DNA of 64,000 nt from Dyella psychrodurans (GTDB lineage Bacteria; Pseudomonadota; Gammaproteobacteria; Xanthomonadales; Rhodanobacteraceae): the NCBI RefSeq assembly GCF_003363265.1, contig NZ_QRBF01000006.1:168110-232109 (forward strand), given 5' to 3'. Positions 46,484-55,445 of this stretch are shown here, piece by piece. The translations under genes and the position numbers were made by a program. Under the pieces are notes generated by a model. That model was not told the origin of the DNA and made no database searches. It worked only from the letters and a program-made list of their open reading frames with translations. Numbering within the stretch: the first letter of the stretch is position 1; every line of letters begins with the position of its first letter.

Positions 46484-47629
46484 TCACTCATCCGGCGTAG
46501 GCACGAACTGCACCTGATTGGCGTCGAACAAGGTCGCCACCAGAGTCCGACCATCGGGGAGAAAGGACACCTCGCGCGGAAAGCCCGCTGCGGATATCGA
46601 CATCTGCTTCAGCTGCGATGCTCCTTGCAGACCGCCAAGCCCCGCCAATTGTCCAGGTTTGTCGCCACCGAAACGGCTCGATAAAGCCACCCAGACCTGC
46701 TTGCCATCCTGACGAATGGCTACACCCACCGGGCTGGGTCCCAATGGGAAGTGCCCAACCTTGGCGTGCTCGGTTCCCTCCAGCCATCCGTCGATAAGGA
46801 ATCTCAACAACTCATTGCCACCACGCGCCGTCACCCATAATTCCGTTCCACCAGGCGATACGGCAACACGCACCGGATTGCAGCCGGCAGGCAGGACGGA
46901 GACGATGGCATGAGCAGGGTCCACCTCGGCCTTTGCAACATCGATCCTCATCAAGAGCCCTTGTGGATGCATTTGCCCCCTCTTCTGCTCGGGGTTGCAG
47001 ATCGGCGCCATGGTGTCGGGACCTCGCTGGGTCGTCGCATACAACCAATGTCCGTCGGGCGAAACGGCTAGACCCACGGGGAAGTTCGCAGCGGGGATGC
47101 GTCCGATCAAGGCGCTGCCGTCGAAACCGGCGCTTTGTGCTTTGGCGAGATCGAACACGCTGATCTGCTTCGCATATTCGTCGGATACGAAAAGCGTCTT
47201 TGCATCGGGCGTGATCGCGGCGTAGACGGCGCCCGAACCGGAGCCATCGGGCAACGCCCCGAGCAATGCGTCGTTGCCGCCATGTTCGAGCCGGGAAACA
47301 TCCAATAGGGATGTCGCATCGCCGCCAGCGACCGCCAGCAGGCGTCCGTCGCGGGACAGCGACTCGCCTCGCGCGCTTCTTTTCAAGGGAACGGCGTGGT
47401 CCGGTTCGAAGGCACCATCCTTGTTGTGCAGGACAAGAACGGAGCCGGCTTTCTCATCGCCGGTGACGGAAACGAACAGCCAGCAGTTATCTGCCGAAGC
47501 AACCGCCGAAAATGGATGTCCCGTTACCGAAATGCTCGCCGGCTGCCCTGGCGAGGCGCATGTCGATGCAACCGCGTTGACGCTGATGAACCATGCACAG
47601 AGAACCGCGATACCGTAAATCGCCTTCAT
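46484..47629 (-). CDS. YncE-like secreted beta-propeller protein
   Basis: 381 residues with a signal peptide (MKAIYGIAVLCAWFISVNAVAS). Repeated blades of the YVTN/YncE type are visible: LFVSVTGDEKAGSVLVLHNKD, TLFVSDEYAKQISVFDLAK, GLAVSPDGHWLYATTQRG, RVAVSPGGTELWVTARGGNELLRF, GVAIRQDGKQVWVALSSRFG. Such proteins bind DNA or ligands at the cell surface or periplasm; no enzymatic motif is seen. Start at 47629 favoured by the signal peptide. Confidence 0.75.
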   Translation of the reverse strand: MKAIYGIAVLCAWFISVNAVASTCASPGQPASISVTGHPFSAVASADNCWLFVSVTGDEKAGSVLVLHNKDGAFEPDHAVPLKRSARGESLSRDGRLLAVAGGDATSLLDVSRLEHGGNDALLGALPDGSGSGAVYAAITPDAKTLFVSDEYAKQISVFDLAKAQSAGFDGSALIGRIPAANFPVGLAVSPDGHWLYATTQRGPDTMAPICNPEQKRGQMHPQGLLMRIDVAKAEVDPAHAIVSVLPAGCNPVRVAVSPGGTELWVTARGGNELLRFLIDGWLEGTEHAKVGHFPLGPSPVGVAIRQDGKQVWVALSSRFGGDKPGQLAGLGGLQGASQLKQMSISAAGFPREVSFLPDGRTLVATLFDANQVQFVPTPDE

Positions 47630-47712
47630 GGCTATTCGTCCACTGATCCACAATTTGTTTTCGCCCTGGCGTTTCCGCCGCCCCTGGAAATCCCGATGAC
47701 GAGACGTTCGAC

Positions 47713-48051
47713 CTATCGGCTCAACAGATCGCGCCTGCGTCGTCGGAAAAGAAACCTCGCCACTACCCCAACCACCATCACCGCAGCGAAAGCGCCGTAG
47801 CCGTACAGGGCCGGCATGACCTGCTTCCAGATGCTGCCGCTTTCCCGCCCAAAGTTTCCGACGTTTTGGATAGCGATGTCATCGTAGGCCGCCAGGGCAC
47901 ATCCGTATGCAGCGGCTAACGCGACGACGATGACCACCATGTCGTACACCCCGTGCCGCCAAGTCACGCGAGAGCGCTTGCAGGCCACCCAATAGGCCCA
48001 GGCTAAAAGGACGAGCCAGGGACCAAGAAGCAGAAGAGATAAGTAGCGCAT
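47713..48051 (-). CDS. Small hypothetical membrane protein
   Basis: 112 residues with three hydrophobic segments (LSLLLLGPWLVLLAWAYWVA, YDMVVIVVALAAAYGCALAAY, YGYGAFAAVMVVGVVARFLF) and a positively charged C-terminus RRRRRDLLSR. No named domain recognised. Transcribed alone. Confidence 0.6.
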   Translation of the reverse strand: MRYLSLLLLGPWLVLLAWAYWVACKRSRVTWRHGVYDMVVIVVALAAAYGCALAAYDDIAIQNVGNFGRESGSIWKQVMPALYGYGAFAAVMVVGVVARFLFRRRRRDLLSR

Positions 48052-48124
48052 CTGGCTTAAGGTTTAACAGGATGGGAGCCATTCTAGTGCGACCGCTTTG
48101 GATCGGAAGCAGACGCCAGCCTAT

Positions 48125-48265
48125 TCACATCATGGAACGTATGAAGTTCATCAACGACGTTTCCTGAAAGCGTTCTGCGAGCAGAAGCACCACGCCTGCG
48201 GCAACGAGAATGAACAGCACTGCCTTGCCCGCCAGCCTCACTATCTTCGTGAATGTAATTTTCAT
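48125..48265 (-). CDS. Small single-helix membrane protein (46 aa)
   Basis: A 46-codon frame starting MKITFTKIVRLAGKAVLF, with one strong hydrophobic stretch (AVLFILVAAGVVLLLA) and a basic N-terminus. AAGGTGA lies five bases before the ATG. It is short but has a real ribosome-binding site and a coherent membrane-helix pattern. Function unknown. Confidence 0.5.
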   Translation of the reverse strand: MKITFTKIVRLAGKAVLFILVAAGVVLLLAERFQETSLMNFIRSMM

Positions 48266-48297
48266 TTTTTCACCTTGGGTGGTGCGGAGACTGGCAT

Positions 48298-48477
48298 CTA
48301 AGTCAGGTGCTTCGCCGTGGACCTGGAATAGATCTGCACAAGCATGAACACTTTGCGCGACATTCGCATGAGATCGAAAACCGGCACTTGGCTCCAGAAT
48401 GGCTCCACGGAAGAACCATGCCGTCCAACGGCATTGCCTGCCGCATGCCCTTCCAAACCTGAGCGGAGTTTAGGCAT
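48298..48477 (-). CDS. Doubtful small protein (59 aa)
   Basis: A 59-residue frame starting MPKLRSGLEGHAAGNAVG with GAGG about seven bases upstream. Competing frames overlap it and no domain is seen, so it may not be real. It is listed because it has the better start signal of the frames here. Confidence 0.25.
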   Translation of the reverse strand: MPKLRSGLEGHAAGNAVGRHGSSVEPFWSQVPVFDLMRMSRKVFMLVQIYSRSTAKHLT

Positions 48478-48576
48478 ATCGTCAACCTCGCGACGGTGGT
48501 CTTTGGCGGCGGGCTCTTGCGACACTTTCACCGTGGCTTAGAATCGCCTCACCACCGGGGGAATTCAAGGAACGAC

Positions 48577-49110
48577 ATGAAACGATCCAGAACGGCATCG
48601 CTTGTCGTCATGGGATTAACGCCGCTGTTTCTCAGCGCTTGCGACAACACCCAGAAGAGCCAGCAGATGTTTACCACGCTGGACAATTGCGCCGAAGGCG
48701 GTGTCCCTGCTCCGATCTGTCAGCAAGCGCAGAATCAGGCCTCGGCCGAAGCGCCGCGCGCCGCGCCGTCATTTCCAAACCGCGACCAGTGCGCGCAACA
48801 GTATGACAACGACACCTGCGAGGAAACCGATAACTGGGACGGCACTTCTACGTGGCACCCGGCGATGTACGGTTTCCTGGTCGGTCGTGTCGTGCACGAT
48901 CGCGTCACCAGCTTTTATCCGGCCGGCCCCGTGTTTCACAAGCGCGACGATAGTTACTATTCGGCCCACTACGGCCGCATCTATTCAACCGGCCCGGGTG
49001 GGTGGCACTCGATTTCGTCGGGTGAAACCGCCGGCGAAGGCGACACGATCGGACGCGGCGGGTTCGGTGGCGAAGGTCACGGCGAAGGCGAAGGCGGGCA
49101 TGGCGAGTGA
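48577..49110 (+). CDS. DUF1190 (YgiB-like) lipoprotein
   Basis: 177 residues with a lipobox (LFLSACDNTQ), a Cys-rich middle (TLDNCAEGGVPAPICQQAQ, DQCAQQYDNDTCEE) and a glycine-rich tail (GRGGFGGEGHGEGEGGHGE). This matches the YgiB family, whose gene is normally followed by ygiC, as here. The stop overlaps the next start (GTGA). Role in the envelope is unresolved in the family. Confidence 0.82.
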   Translation: MKRSRTASLVVMGLTPLFLSACDNTQKSQQMFTTLDNCAEGGVPAPICQQAQNQASAEAPRAAPSFPNRDQCAQQYDNDTCEETDNWDGTSTWHPAMYGFLVGRVVHDRVTSFYPAGPVFHKRDDSYYSAHYGRIYSTGPGGWHSISSGETAGEGDTIGRGGFGGEGHGEGEGGHGE

Positions 49111-50267
49111 AGCGTGTAACGGTTGAACCACGCGGCGACTGGCAGGCAACCGCCGAGCGGTACGGTTTTCGGTTTCATTCCATCAACGGCGAACCCTATT
49201 GGGATGAATCCGCCTATTACGCATTTACGCTGCAGCAGATCGAGCGCGACATCGAGGCGCCGACCGCCGAACTTCATCAGCTCGCCATGTCCCTGGTCGG
49301 CGATATCGTCGCAAGCGAAGCTTTGCTGACCAGATTGGCGATACCCGAACCCTATTGGGATTGGATCGCCGATTCGTGGCGCCGCCGGCAACCGCATCTC
49401 TACGGACGCATGGATCTGGTGTACGACGGCCGCGGGCCCGCAAAGCTCTACGAACTGAACTACGACACGCCGACTTCCGTTTACGAAGCTGCATTCTTCC
49501 AGTGGATATGGCTGGAAGAGCAACAACAGCGCGGTGTGCTAGCCGGGAATACGGATCAGTACAACCAGTTGCAGGAGCTGCTGATCCTTGCCTTCGCCAC
49601 GTTCGGCAAATCGCTGCGCCGGCCGTTCTATTTCGCCGCCGCGCGCAACAGCGCGGAAGACCAGGGCACCATCGAATACCTCCGCGACTGCGCGATCCAG
49701 GCCGGCGTCCACGGCGAGACGATTGCCATCGAAGACATCGGTCTGTCGCGGCAAGGCACCTTTACCGATCTGCAAGACAAGGTGATCGGCTCCCTGTTCA
49801 AGCTGTATCCGCTCGAATATCTGTTTGCCGACCGATATGGCCCTTACCTTCCTCGCGCGGGCATGCAGTTGATCGAGCCGCCGTGGAAGGCCGTGCTGAG
49901 CAACAAGGGCATCCTGCCCTTGCTGTGGGAACGCCATCCCGGCCATCCCCATTTACTGCCCGCTTTTTTCGACGACGATCGAACCGCAGCGTTGGCACCG
50001 GGATGGGTGCGCAAGCCGCTGTTCTCGCGCGAGGGTGCCAATGTCGACATCACGTTGCCTGATGGCGAACAGATCAGCTCGCCTGGGCGATACACGAAGA
50101 GCCCCGCGATTCGGCAGGCGTTTCATCCGCTGCCCCGCTTCGCGGGCGGTTATCCGCTGATCGGCAGCTGGGTGGTGGGGGATACGCCGGCAGGCATGGG
50201 CATCCGCGAAGATGCCACGCTGATCACGCGCGACACCTCGCGCTTCGTGCCGCATGTGATCGAGTAG
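49107..50267 (+). CDS. YgiC-like ATP-grasp (glutathionylspermidine synthase family)
   Basis: 386 residues of the glutathionylspermidine synthase-like ATP-grasp family (YgiC/YjfC): RMDLVYDGRGPAKLYELNYDTPTSVYEA, PPWKAVLSNKGILPLLWERHPGHP, VRKPLFSREGANVDI and PLIGSWVVGDTPAGMGIRED. Only the synthase domain is present; the amidase domain of GspSA is absent. Probably forms an amide between an unknown polyamine and carboxylate. GTG start at 49107, coupled to the YgiB-like gene. Confidence 0.87.
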   Translation: MKRVTVEPRGDWQATAERYGFRFHSINGEPYWDESAYYAFTLQQIERDIEAPTAELHQLAMSLVGDIVASEALLTRLAIPEPYWDWIADSWRRRQPHLYGRMDLVYDGRGPAKLYELNYDTPTSVYEAAFFQWIWLEEQQQRGVLAGNTDQYNQLQELLILAFATFGKSLRRPFYFAAARNSAEDQGTIEYLRDCAIQAGVHGETIAIEDIGLSRQGTFTDLQDKVIGSLFKLYPLEYLFADRYGPYLPRAGMQLIEPPWKAVLSNKGILPLLWERHPGHPHLLPAFFDDDRTAALAPGWVRKPLFSREGANVDITLPDGEQISSPGRYTKSPAIRQAFHPLPRFAGGYPLIGSWVVGDTPAGMGIREDATLITRDTSRFVPHVIE

Positions 50268-50282
50268 AAGGCGGCAGCTGAA

Positions 50283-51125
50283 CTAGCGGCGCGTCGCCAG
50301 CACGCCGTCGAGCGCGAGTTGCGCCTTGAAGCCCGCCTTTTCCAGGCGTTTCGCCACTTCGCGCGGAACGTCGCGATCGCTGGTGAGCTTGTTGGGGCTG
50401 CCCGTGTAATGAAACAGGCGTCCGCCGCGACGGATCACGCGCGCAAGTTGATCGTAGAAAACCTGCGAGTAGAGTTCGCCGGCGATGCCGAAGCGCGGCG
50501 GATCGTGCAGCAGCGCGTCCACGGAAGCGTCGGCGATCTGCGCGATCGCCTGCGACACGTCCGCATGGGTGAGTTGCAGGCGACCGCCGTGGGCGGGCTC
50601 GCCAGGATCCGGCGACCATGGATTGAGCGTGCGCAACCACAATACATCCGGATTCTTTTCGAAGGAGTGGATGCGCGCCACGCCAGCTTCCAGACAACAG
50701 GCAGCGAAATAACCCAAACCGCCGCAGGTATCGAGCAGCACCTTGCCGCGCGGCTCGACCAAGGCCACCTTGCGGCGCGCGTCCTCGAACGGCGATTCCT
50801 TCGACGTGGGCAGCATCTTGATGCCGTCGATCTCGAAGGTGGGCGCACCCCATTCGGTGGGCACCAGCTTGATCAGGGAGCCCGAAAATCGCGACACCGA
50901 CGAAAATTCGTCGCCATCCCAGTAATAAATCGTGCGGTCTTTCAGCTTGTTCGGATACGGGTAGCGCTGCCCTTTCCACTGCCAGGCGTCCGACTGCAGC
51001 AGTGCGCTGCCACTTGAACGCCCCAGATCCAGCGAGCCGATCCATTCGCTCGTGCCGATATCGTGCGCGGCAAGCAGCGCCTCGCCGATGGAGCGCGTGA
51101 GCAGGGGACCGGAATAATGCGACAC
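50283..51125 (-). CDS. SAM-dependent methyltransferase, RNA-methylase-like
   Basis: 280 residues. A class I Rossmann core with VLLDTCGGLGYFAACCLEAG (motif I) and a DALLHDPPRFGI motif (NPPF-like D-P-P), which suggests base methylation on RNA or a similar planar nitrogen. The first 100 residues form a distinct N-terminal part. No operon partners. Confidence 0.75.
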   Translation of the reverse strand: MSHYSGPLLTRSIGEALLAAHDIGTSEWIGSLDLGRSSGSALLQSDAWQWKGQRYPYPNKLKDRTIYYWDGDEFSSVSRFSGSLIKLVPTEWGAPTFEIDGIKMLPTSKESPFEDARRKVALVEPRGKVLLDTCGGLGYFAACCLEAGVARIHSFEKNPDVLWLRTLNPWSPDPGEPAHGGRLQLTHADVSQAIAQIADASVDALLHDPPRFGIAGELYSQVFYDQLARVIRRGGRLFHYTGSPNKLTSDRDVPREVAKRLEKAGFKAQLALDGVLATRR

Positions 51126-51185
51126 GACGAGTAACCTTATTGAAAGAGCGCTTGCGGTTTTTGGGCGATCAGGATGAAGAAGGTC

Positions 51186-51668
51186 TCATAGCTTGGCGTA
51201 CGTCTCGTCTTCGCCCGCCATGTACAGCCGCATGCCCTTGTGGGGGTAATCGCAGACATCGTGCTCCAGTCGCTGCCCGACGACCAGGAATACGAGGGGC
51301 TCGCTCCCGGTATTGGCCAAGACATGCGCGGCGCCTCGCCGGGGAAAACCGAGAAAATCGCCGGCGCCGATGTGATGCCGCCGATCGTCGATCAACGCCT
51401 CCCCACGACCGGAAAGCATGTACAGGCACTCTTCCTCGTAAAGGTGACGGTGATATTCCGACGATTCGTGGCCGGGCATGAGGGTAATGATATGCACGCC
51501 CAGTTGCGTCAATCCCGTGACGTCGCCGACGGACTTCATGTGCCGGATCGCATTGGGATTCAACGTATGCTCCGAACGCCTGGCGCTCATCGCCTCGATA
51601 TCGGCCGCCTTCAATAGCTCACGTGGTTGCGTCACGGCGCCACACTCCGCATCTGGGTATGACTCCAT
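51186..51668 (-). CDS. Cupin-domain protein
   Basis: 160 residues with a cupin motif GHESSEYHRHLYEEECLYMLSG and a second DFLGFPRRGAAHVLAN. The start at 51668 begins MESYPDAECGAV. It is a single-domain cupin with metal-binding His residues; substrate unknown. Lies between the methyltransferase and the sensor kinase gene on the same strand. Confidence 0.8.
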   Translation of the reverse strand: MESYPDAECGAVTQPRELLKAADIEAMSARRSEHTLNPNAIRHMKSVGDVTGLTQLGVHIITLMPGHESSEYHRHLYEEECLYMLSGRGEALIDDRRHHIGAGDFLGFPRRGAAHVLANTGSEPLVFLVVGQRLEHDVCDYPHKGMRLYMAGEDETYAKL

Positions 51669-51750
51669 TTTGCACGAATGCGGCGAATCGACGAAATCGC
51701 GTGCGCAAGAGGATGCAACGCTGCAACGATGTCGCCACGATGGTTTCCGC

Positions 51751-53070
51751 TCAAGACAAGGTGACGGTCGCCACCAACCCGCCACCCTCTCGATTGGCCA
51801 GCGTGAGGTTTCCGCCGATCGCTCGCGTAAGTTGTGCCGCGATCGCCAGCCCAAGTCCCGCACCGCCGGTATCGCGGTTGCGCGATGCTTCCAGGCGATA
51901 GAACGGCTGAAGCACCTGTTCCAGTTCTTCTTCGGGGATGCCCGGACCACGATCCGATACGGCGATGCACAGTGCGCCCTGCGCATTTCGCCACGCGCCG
52001 ACTTCGGCGGCACCGCCATACTTGATCGCGTTGTCGACCAGATTGCCCAATACACGGCGCAACGCCTGCTGACGCACCATCGCAGCGCCGTCGATGGAAT
52101 CGGACAGCGTGACTGGCTTGCCGACATCCTGGTAGTCGAACACCAGGCTTTCGAGAAATGCTTCCACGTTCATGCGCACCGGCGTCTCCGCGCCGCCGTG
52201 CGCGCTGCGGGCATAGGCCACGCCTTCCCGCACGAGATGCTCCATCTCGTGCAGATCGCGAAGGATTTTTTTGCGTTCTTCGCCCTCGTCCAGATTCTCG
52301 GCGCGAAGCCGCATGCGCGTGATCGGCGTCTGCAGGTCGTGCGAGATCGAGGCCAGGATATGCAAGCGTTCCTTGAGATGACGCGCGACACGCTCCTGCA
52401 TGGTGTTGAAAGCCACGGCGGCATGCGCCACTTCGGTGGGACCTTTCTCGCTCATGCGCGGCCCGTCGGCGGTCGGCGTCATCGAATCGGCGGCTTGCGC
52501 CAGCTGCGTCAACGGCCGTGTCGCAAACCGAACCGCCGCCCACGTGCACACGAGCAGCAGCAGCAGTTGCAACGTCAGCACGACAGGAAGCCACGACGCC
52601 ACGGGTGCCATGTACGGCGTGACTTCCAGCGTGAGCGGCGAACCGTCATGCAAGGTGAGATGCACCTGGTAGCGTTCCGGTTTTACCGAGATGTTGTCGC
52701 CGTATACGTGGTAATCGGGACCGACCTCTCTGGCGATGCGGCGAATGACCTCGCGCGAACGCTCGGAAGCCAGCGGCTTGCCAGGCTCGCCCGTACCCAG
52801 CAGGAAGCGGTAATTGTCGCGCTGAAGACGACCGAGCCAGTTGGGGCGTTCCTGCGCAGGCAGTCGGTCCAGTATCGCGACCGACGTGCCTACCTCATGT
52901 TCGACGGTATTGAGCATCACCGATACGGCGCTTTGGTAACGCTCGTAGGACTGCAGCGCCATGGAAAGGCCTTGCGCCAGCAGCAAACCCGCCAGGATGA
53001 TCAGATAGAGACGCGACGCCATGCTGCGCGGCAACCAGCGCTTCGATGCCATCGATGCCAGACCGCTCAT
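51751..53070 (-). CDS. Two-component sensor histidine kinase
   Basis: 439 residues: N-terminal membrane helix, a periplasmic stretch of about 120 residues, a second helix (WLPVVLTLQLLLLLVCTWAAV), HAMP, the H-box SISHDLQTPITRMR, N-box NLVDNAIKYGG, G1 DRGPGIPEEEL and G2 GGAGLGLAIAAQL. It phosphorylates the response regulator encoded just upstream; its ATG overlaps that gene's stop (ATGA). Confidence 0.9.
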   Translation of the reverse strand: MSGLASMASKRWLPRSMASRLYLIILAGLLLAQGLSMALQSYERYQSAVSVMLNTVEHEVGTSVAILDRLPAQERPNWLGRLQRDNYRFLLGTGEPGKPLASERSREVIRRIAREVGPDYHVYGDNISVKPERYQVHLTLHDGSPLTLEVTPYMAPVASWLPVVLTLQLLLLLVCTWAAVRFATRPLTQLAQAADSMTPTADGPRMSEKGPTEVAHAAVAFNTMQERVARHLKERLHILASISHDLQTPITRMRLRAENLDEGEERKKILRDLHEMEHLVREGVAYARSAHGGAETPVRMNVEAFLESLVFDYQDVGKPVTLSDSIDGAAMVRQQALRRVLGNLVDNAIKYGGAAEVGAWRNAQGALCIAVSDRGPGIPEEELEQVLQPFYRLEASRNRDTGGAGLGLAIAAQLTRAIGGNLTLANREGGGLVATVTLS

Positions 53071-53816
53071 GCGTCGTCCCCGTGCACCGTCACCGGCATG
53101 CTGAACACATAGCCTTCGCTGCGCACCGTCTTGATATAGGTCTGGTCTTTCGCCTTGTCGTCGAGGCGGGTTCGCAAGCGACTCACCAGCAGATCGATGG
53201 AGCGGTCGAAAAGCTCCGCATCTCTGCCCTGCGTCAGATTGAGCAGTTGGTCGCGCGACAGCACGCGCTGCGGATGATCCAGAAACACGCGCAGCAGGCG
53301 GAATTCGGCACCGCTCAGCGCAACGATGGTGCCGTCCTCATCGATCAAGTGACGCGCGGTAGTATCCAGGCGCCAACGGCCGAAGGACAACGTGTCGCTC
53401 GTCTCCGTGATGCGCAGATTGGGCGGCAGCATGCGCGTGCGCCGGATCACCGCCTTGATGCGCGCCAGCAGTTCGCGCGGCGAGAACGGCTTGACCACGT
53501 AATCGTCCGCGCCCATCTCCAGGCCGATGATGCGATCGGTTTCGTCGTCGCGCGCGGTGAGCAGCAGGATCGGCACGGCGCGATGCTTGCCGCTGCGCAG
53601 CGTGCGGCACAGCACCAGGCCGTCGTCGCCCGGCATCATGATGTCGAGCACGATCAGGTCGAACGCCGAGGTGTCGAGCTGCGCGAACATGTCGCGCCCG
53701 TCGACGGCCGCGCTCGCGCGCAGGCCGTTCTTGCGTAGATAGTCCACGACACCGGTGCGAATGTCGTGATCGTCATCGACGACGAGGATGTGGTCGACGT
53801 GATCCATGTGATTCAT
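53067..53816 (-). CDS. OmpR-family response regulator
   Basis: 249 residues: receiver domain with phospho-acceptor Asp in FDLIVLDIMMPGDDGL and VKPFSPRELLARI, then a winged-helix DNA-binding domain (LSGAEFRLLRVFLDHPQRVLSRDQLLN, DRSIDLLVSRLRTRLDDKAKDQTYIKTVRSEGYVF). It should bind direct repeats; a candidate pair is at 54488-54558. Confidence 0.9.
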   Translation of the reverse strand: MNHMDHVDHILVVDDDHDIRTGVVDYLRKNGLRASAAVDGRDMFAQLDTSAFDLIVLDIMMPGDDGLVLCRTLRSGKHRAVPILLLTARDDETDRIIGLEMGADDYVVKPFSPRELLARIKAVIRRTRMLPPNLRITETSDTLSFGRWRLDTTARHLIDEDGTIVALSGAEFRLLRVFLDHPQRVLSRDQLLNLTQGRDAELFDRSIDLLVSRLRTRLDDKAKDQTYIKTVRSEGYVFSMPVTVHGDDA

Positions 53817-53842
53817 CCAAAAGGTTGGGTTGCGGTGACGTC

Positions 53843-54385
53843 TTACGGTGCTTTGCCAAGCAACTGTCGCACGCGCTGTTCGGTCTCGACATAGTTTCCC
53901 TCACCTATGTGGCTGTACACCACGCGACCGTTCTGATCGATGAGATAAAGCGCCGGCCAGAAGTGGTTGCCGTAGGCGTTCCAGATGCGCGATTCATTAT
54001 CCACCGCAACCGGCCAGGTGATCTCGAGCTGGCGGATCGCCGATTGAAGCGTGGCCGGATCGCGTTCTTCGTCGTACTCGGGCGTGTGGACGCCCACGAC
54101 CACCAGGCCGTCCTTGCCGTATTTCTCATACAGCTCCTTGGTGTGCGGCAGTACGTGGATGCAGTTGATGCATTCGCGCGTCCAGAACTCGACCAGCACG
54201 ACCTTGCCGCGAAGTCCGGCCATCGTCAGCGGCTGGGAGTTGTACCAGCGGTCCGCGCCGGTGAAATCCGCCGCCTGGGCGACCGATTCCTGGGCGCTGG
54301 CCGTGGTGGTCCACGCGTCGGGCCAGTAGGCCAGCAGCGCCGAAGCCAGGGCGGCCAGGGCGATGGCGATACGCAGGAAAGTCAT
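53843..54385 (-). CDS. Periplasmic TlpA-like thioredoxin
   Basis: 180 residues: signal peptide or anchor (FLRIAIALAALASALLAYW), then a thioredoxin fold with C72-x2-C75 in RECINCIHVLP, ALYLIDQNGRVVYSHIGEG and a cis-Pro (NHFWPALYL). It reduces or oxidises disulfides in the periplasm. Shares its upstream region with the divergent ohr gene; a role in keeping the Cys-rich bufferins reduced is possible but only inferred. Confidence 0.82.
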   Translation of the reverse strand: MTFLRIAIALAALASALLAYWPDAWTTTASAQESVAQAADFTGADRWYNSQPLTMAGLRGKVVLVEFWTRECINCIHVLPHTKELYEKYGKDGLVVVGVHTPEYDEERDPATLQSAIRQLEITWPVAVDNESRIWNAYGNHFWPALYLIDQNGRVVYSHIGEGNYVETEQRVRQLLGKAP

Positions 54386-54701
54386 GGGGTTTGCCTCGTC
54401 AGAGTGGATGGCGGCGCCAGTGCGCGTTGCCTTGGCCGCTATTTGACGGGCCTCAGTTATCCGGGACGTGTCCGCCAAACCGGCTTTTTGTATCCGTTTG
54501 TACAACGGCATCGCGCCGCCAGCCGCCCGGGATCGGCCGGTTTTGTATCGGAACGTATCCAGCGCCGCCCGCTACACATTCCGATGCTTTTTGGCGCTCC
54601 GCGCGACACATCCGGGATACGCCACGACGGTTTCCTATGCACACCGGCCGACTCCTCGCCGCCCGCCCGGGGCGAATGGCCTTTCACTCAGGAAACCCAC
54701 C
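54386..54701. other. Divergent region between thioredoxin and ohr genes
   Basis: 316 bases with no gene. It contains the two direct-repeat sites at 54488-54558 that look like OmpR-family targets. Confidence 0.5.
54488..54558. promoter_or_regulatory. Two direct-repeat sites, response-regulator-like
   Basis: Site 1 reads GTATCCGTTTGTAC, within TTGTA-N8-TACAA (54488-54505). Site 2 reads GTATCGGAACGTATC (54545-54559). Both follow the GTATC-N5-GTA pattern of 10-bp spaced repeats bound by OmpR-family dimers, and they sit upstream of both the thioredoxin and ohr genes. The nearby response regulator (53067-53816) is the candidate binder. Confidence 0.5.
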
Positions 54702-55118
54702 ATGTCTAACAACACCGTTCTCTATACCGCCCAGACCGTCACCACCGGTGGCCGCGACGGCCAGTCGCGCAGCAGCGACAACCGCCTGGACATCAAGCTC
54801 TCGCTGCCCGGCTCCGCCGGCACCGGCACCAATCCGGAGCAGCTGTTCGCCGCCGGCTGGTCCGCCTGCTTCATTGGCGCGATAGGTCGCGCCGCGCAGG
54901 AATTGGGCATCCGTCTTCCCGCCGACGCTTCAGTGGCCGCCGAAGTGGATCTGAACAACGCCCCCGAAGAAGGCTTCTCCATTTCGGCCCGCCTGCAGGT
55001 GAGCCTGCCGGGACTCGACCTCGCCCTCGCCCAGTCCATCGCCGATCGCGCGCACCAGATCTGCCCGTACTCGAAGGCGACGCGCGGAAACATCAACGCC
55101 GTCATCACCGCCGTCTGA
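54702..55118 (+). CDS. ohr: Ohr/OsmC-type organic hydroperoxide reductase
   Basis: 138 residues: VTTGGRDGQSRSSDNRLDIKL, GTNPEQLFAAGWSACFIGAI with the first catalytic Cys, and the second Cys in HQICPYSKATRGNINAVI. Both Cys and the Arg/Glu set fit Ohr, which reduces organic hydroperoxides with lipoyl partners. AGGAAA lies upstream. It precedes the bufferin genes by 45 bases and may be cotranscribed. Confidence 0.9.
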   Translation: MSNNTVLYTAQTVTTGGRDGQSRSSDNRLDIKLSLPGSAGTGTNPEQLFAAGWSACFIGAIGRAAQELGIRLPADASVAAEVDLNNAPEEGFSISARLQVSLPGLDLALAQSIADRAHQICPYSKATRGNINAVITAV

Positions 55119-55163
55119 GCGGCGCCCACATCTGACTTCACTCACTCATTCACGGAGACATTC

Positions 55164-55445
55164 ATGAAAAGCACCTACGCAACCATGGCCGCCGCACTGG
55201 CCTTCTCACTGGCAACGCTGGCGACCAGCGCACATGCCACGTCCAGCTCGGCGAAGCCGGCGATGGAGAAATGCTACGGCGTGGCAGGCGCCGGCAAGAA
55301 CGATTGCGCCGCCGGCCCGGGCACGACCTGCGCGGGTACCGCCAAGGCCGACTACCAGGGCAACGCCTGGATTCTGGTCCCCAAGGGCACCTGCACCACG
55401 ATCAAGACGCCGAAGGGTTTCGGCTCGCTGCAGGCCAAGTCATGA
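55164..55445 (+). CDS. bufA1: BufA1-type bufferin precursor (DUF2282)
   Basis: 93 residues: a signal peptide ([20 protein letters not shown]..., cleavage near AHA, residue 25) and a core with four Cys at 37, 48, 56 and 77 in the pattern [17 protein letters not shown]...TCAG...PKGTC, the DUF2282/BufA1 signature. Recent work on Caulobacter showed such peptides carry Cys-derived thiooxazoles made by MNIO enzymes and bind copper in the periplasm. The stop overlaps the DoxX gene (ATGA). Confidence 0.87.
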   Translation: MKSTYATMAAALAFSLATLATSAHATSSSAKPAMEKCYGVAGAGKNDCAAGPGTTCAGTAKADYQGNAWILVPKGTCTTIKTPKGFGSLQAKS

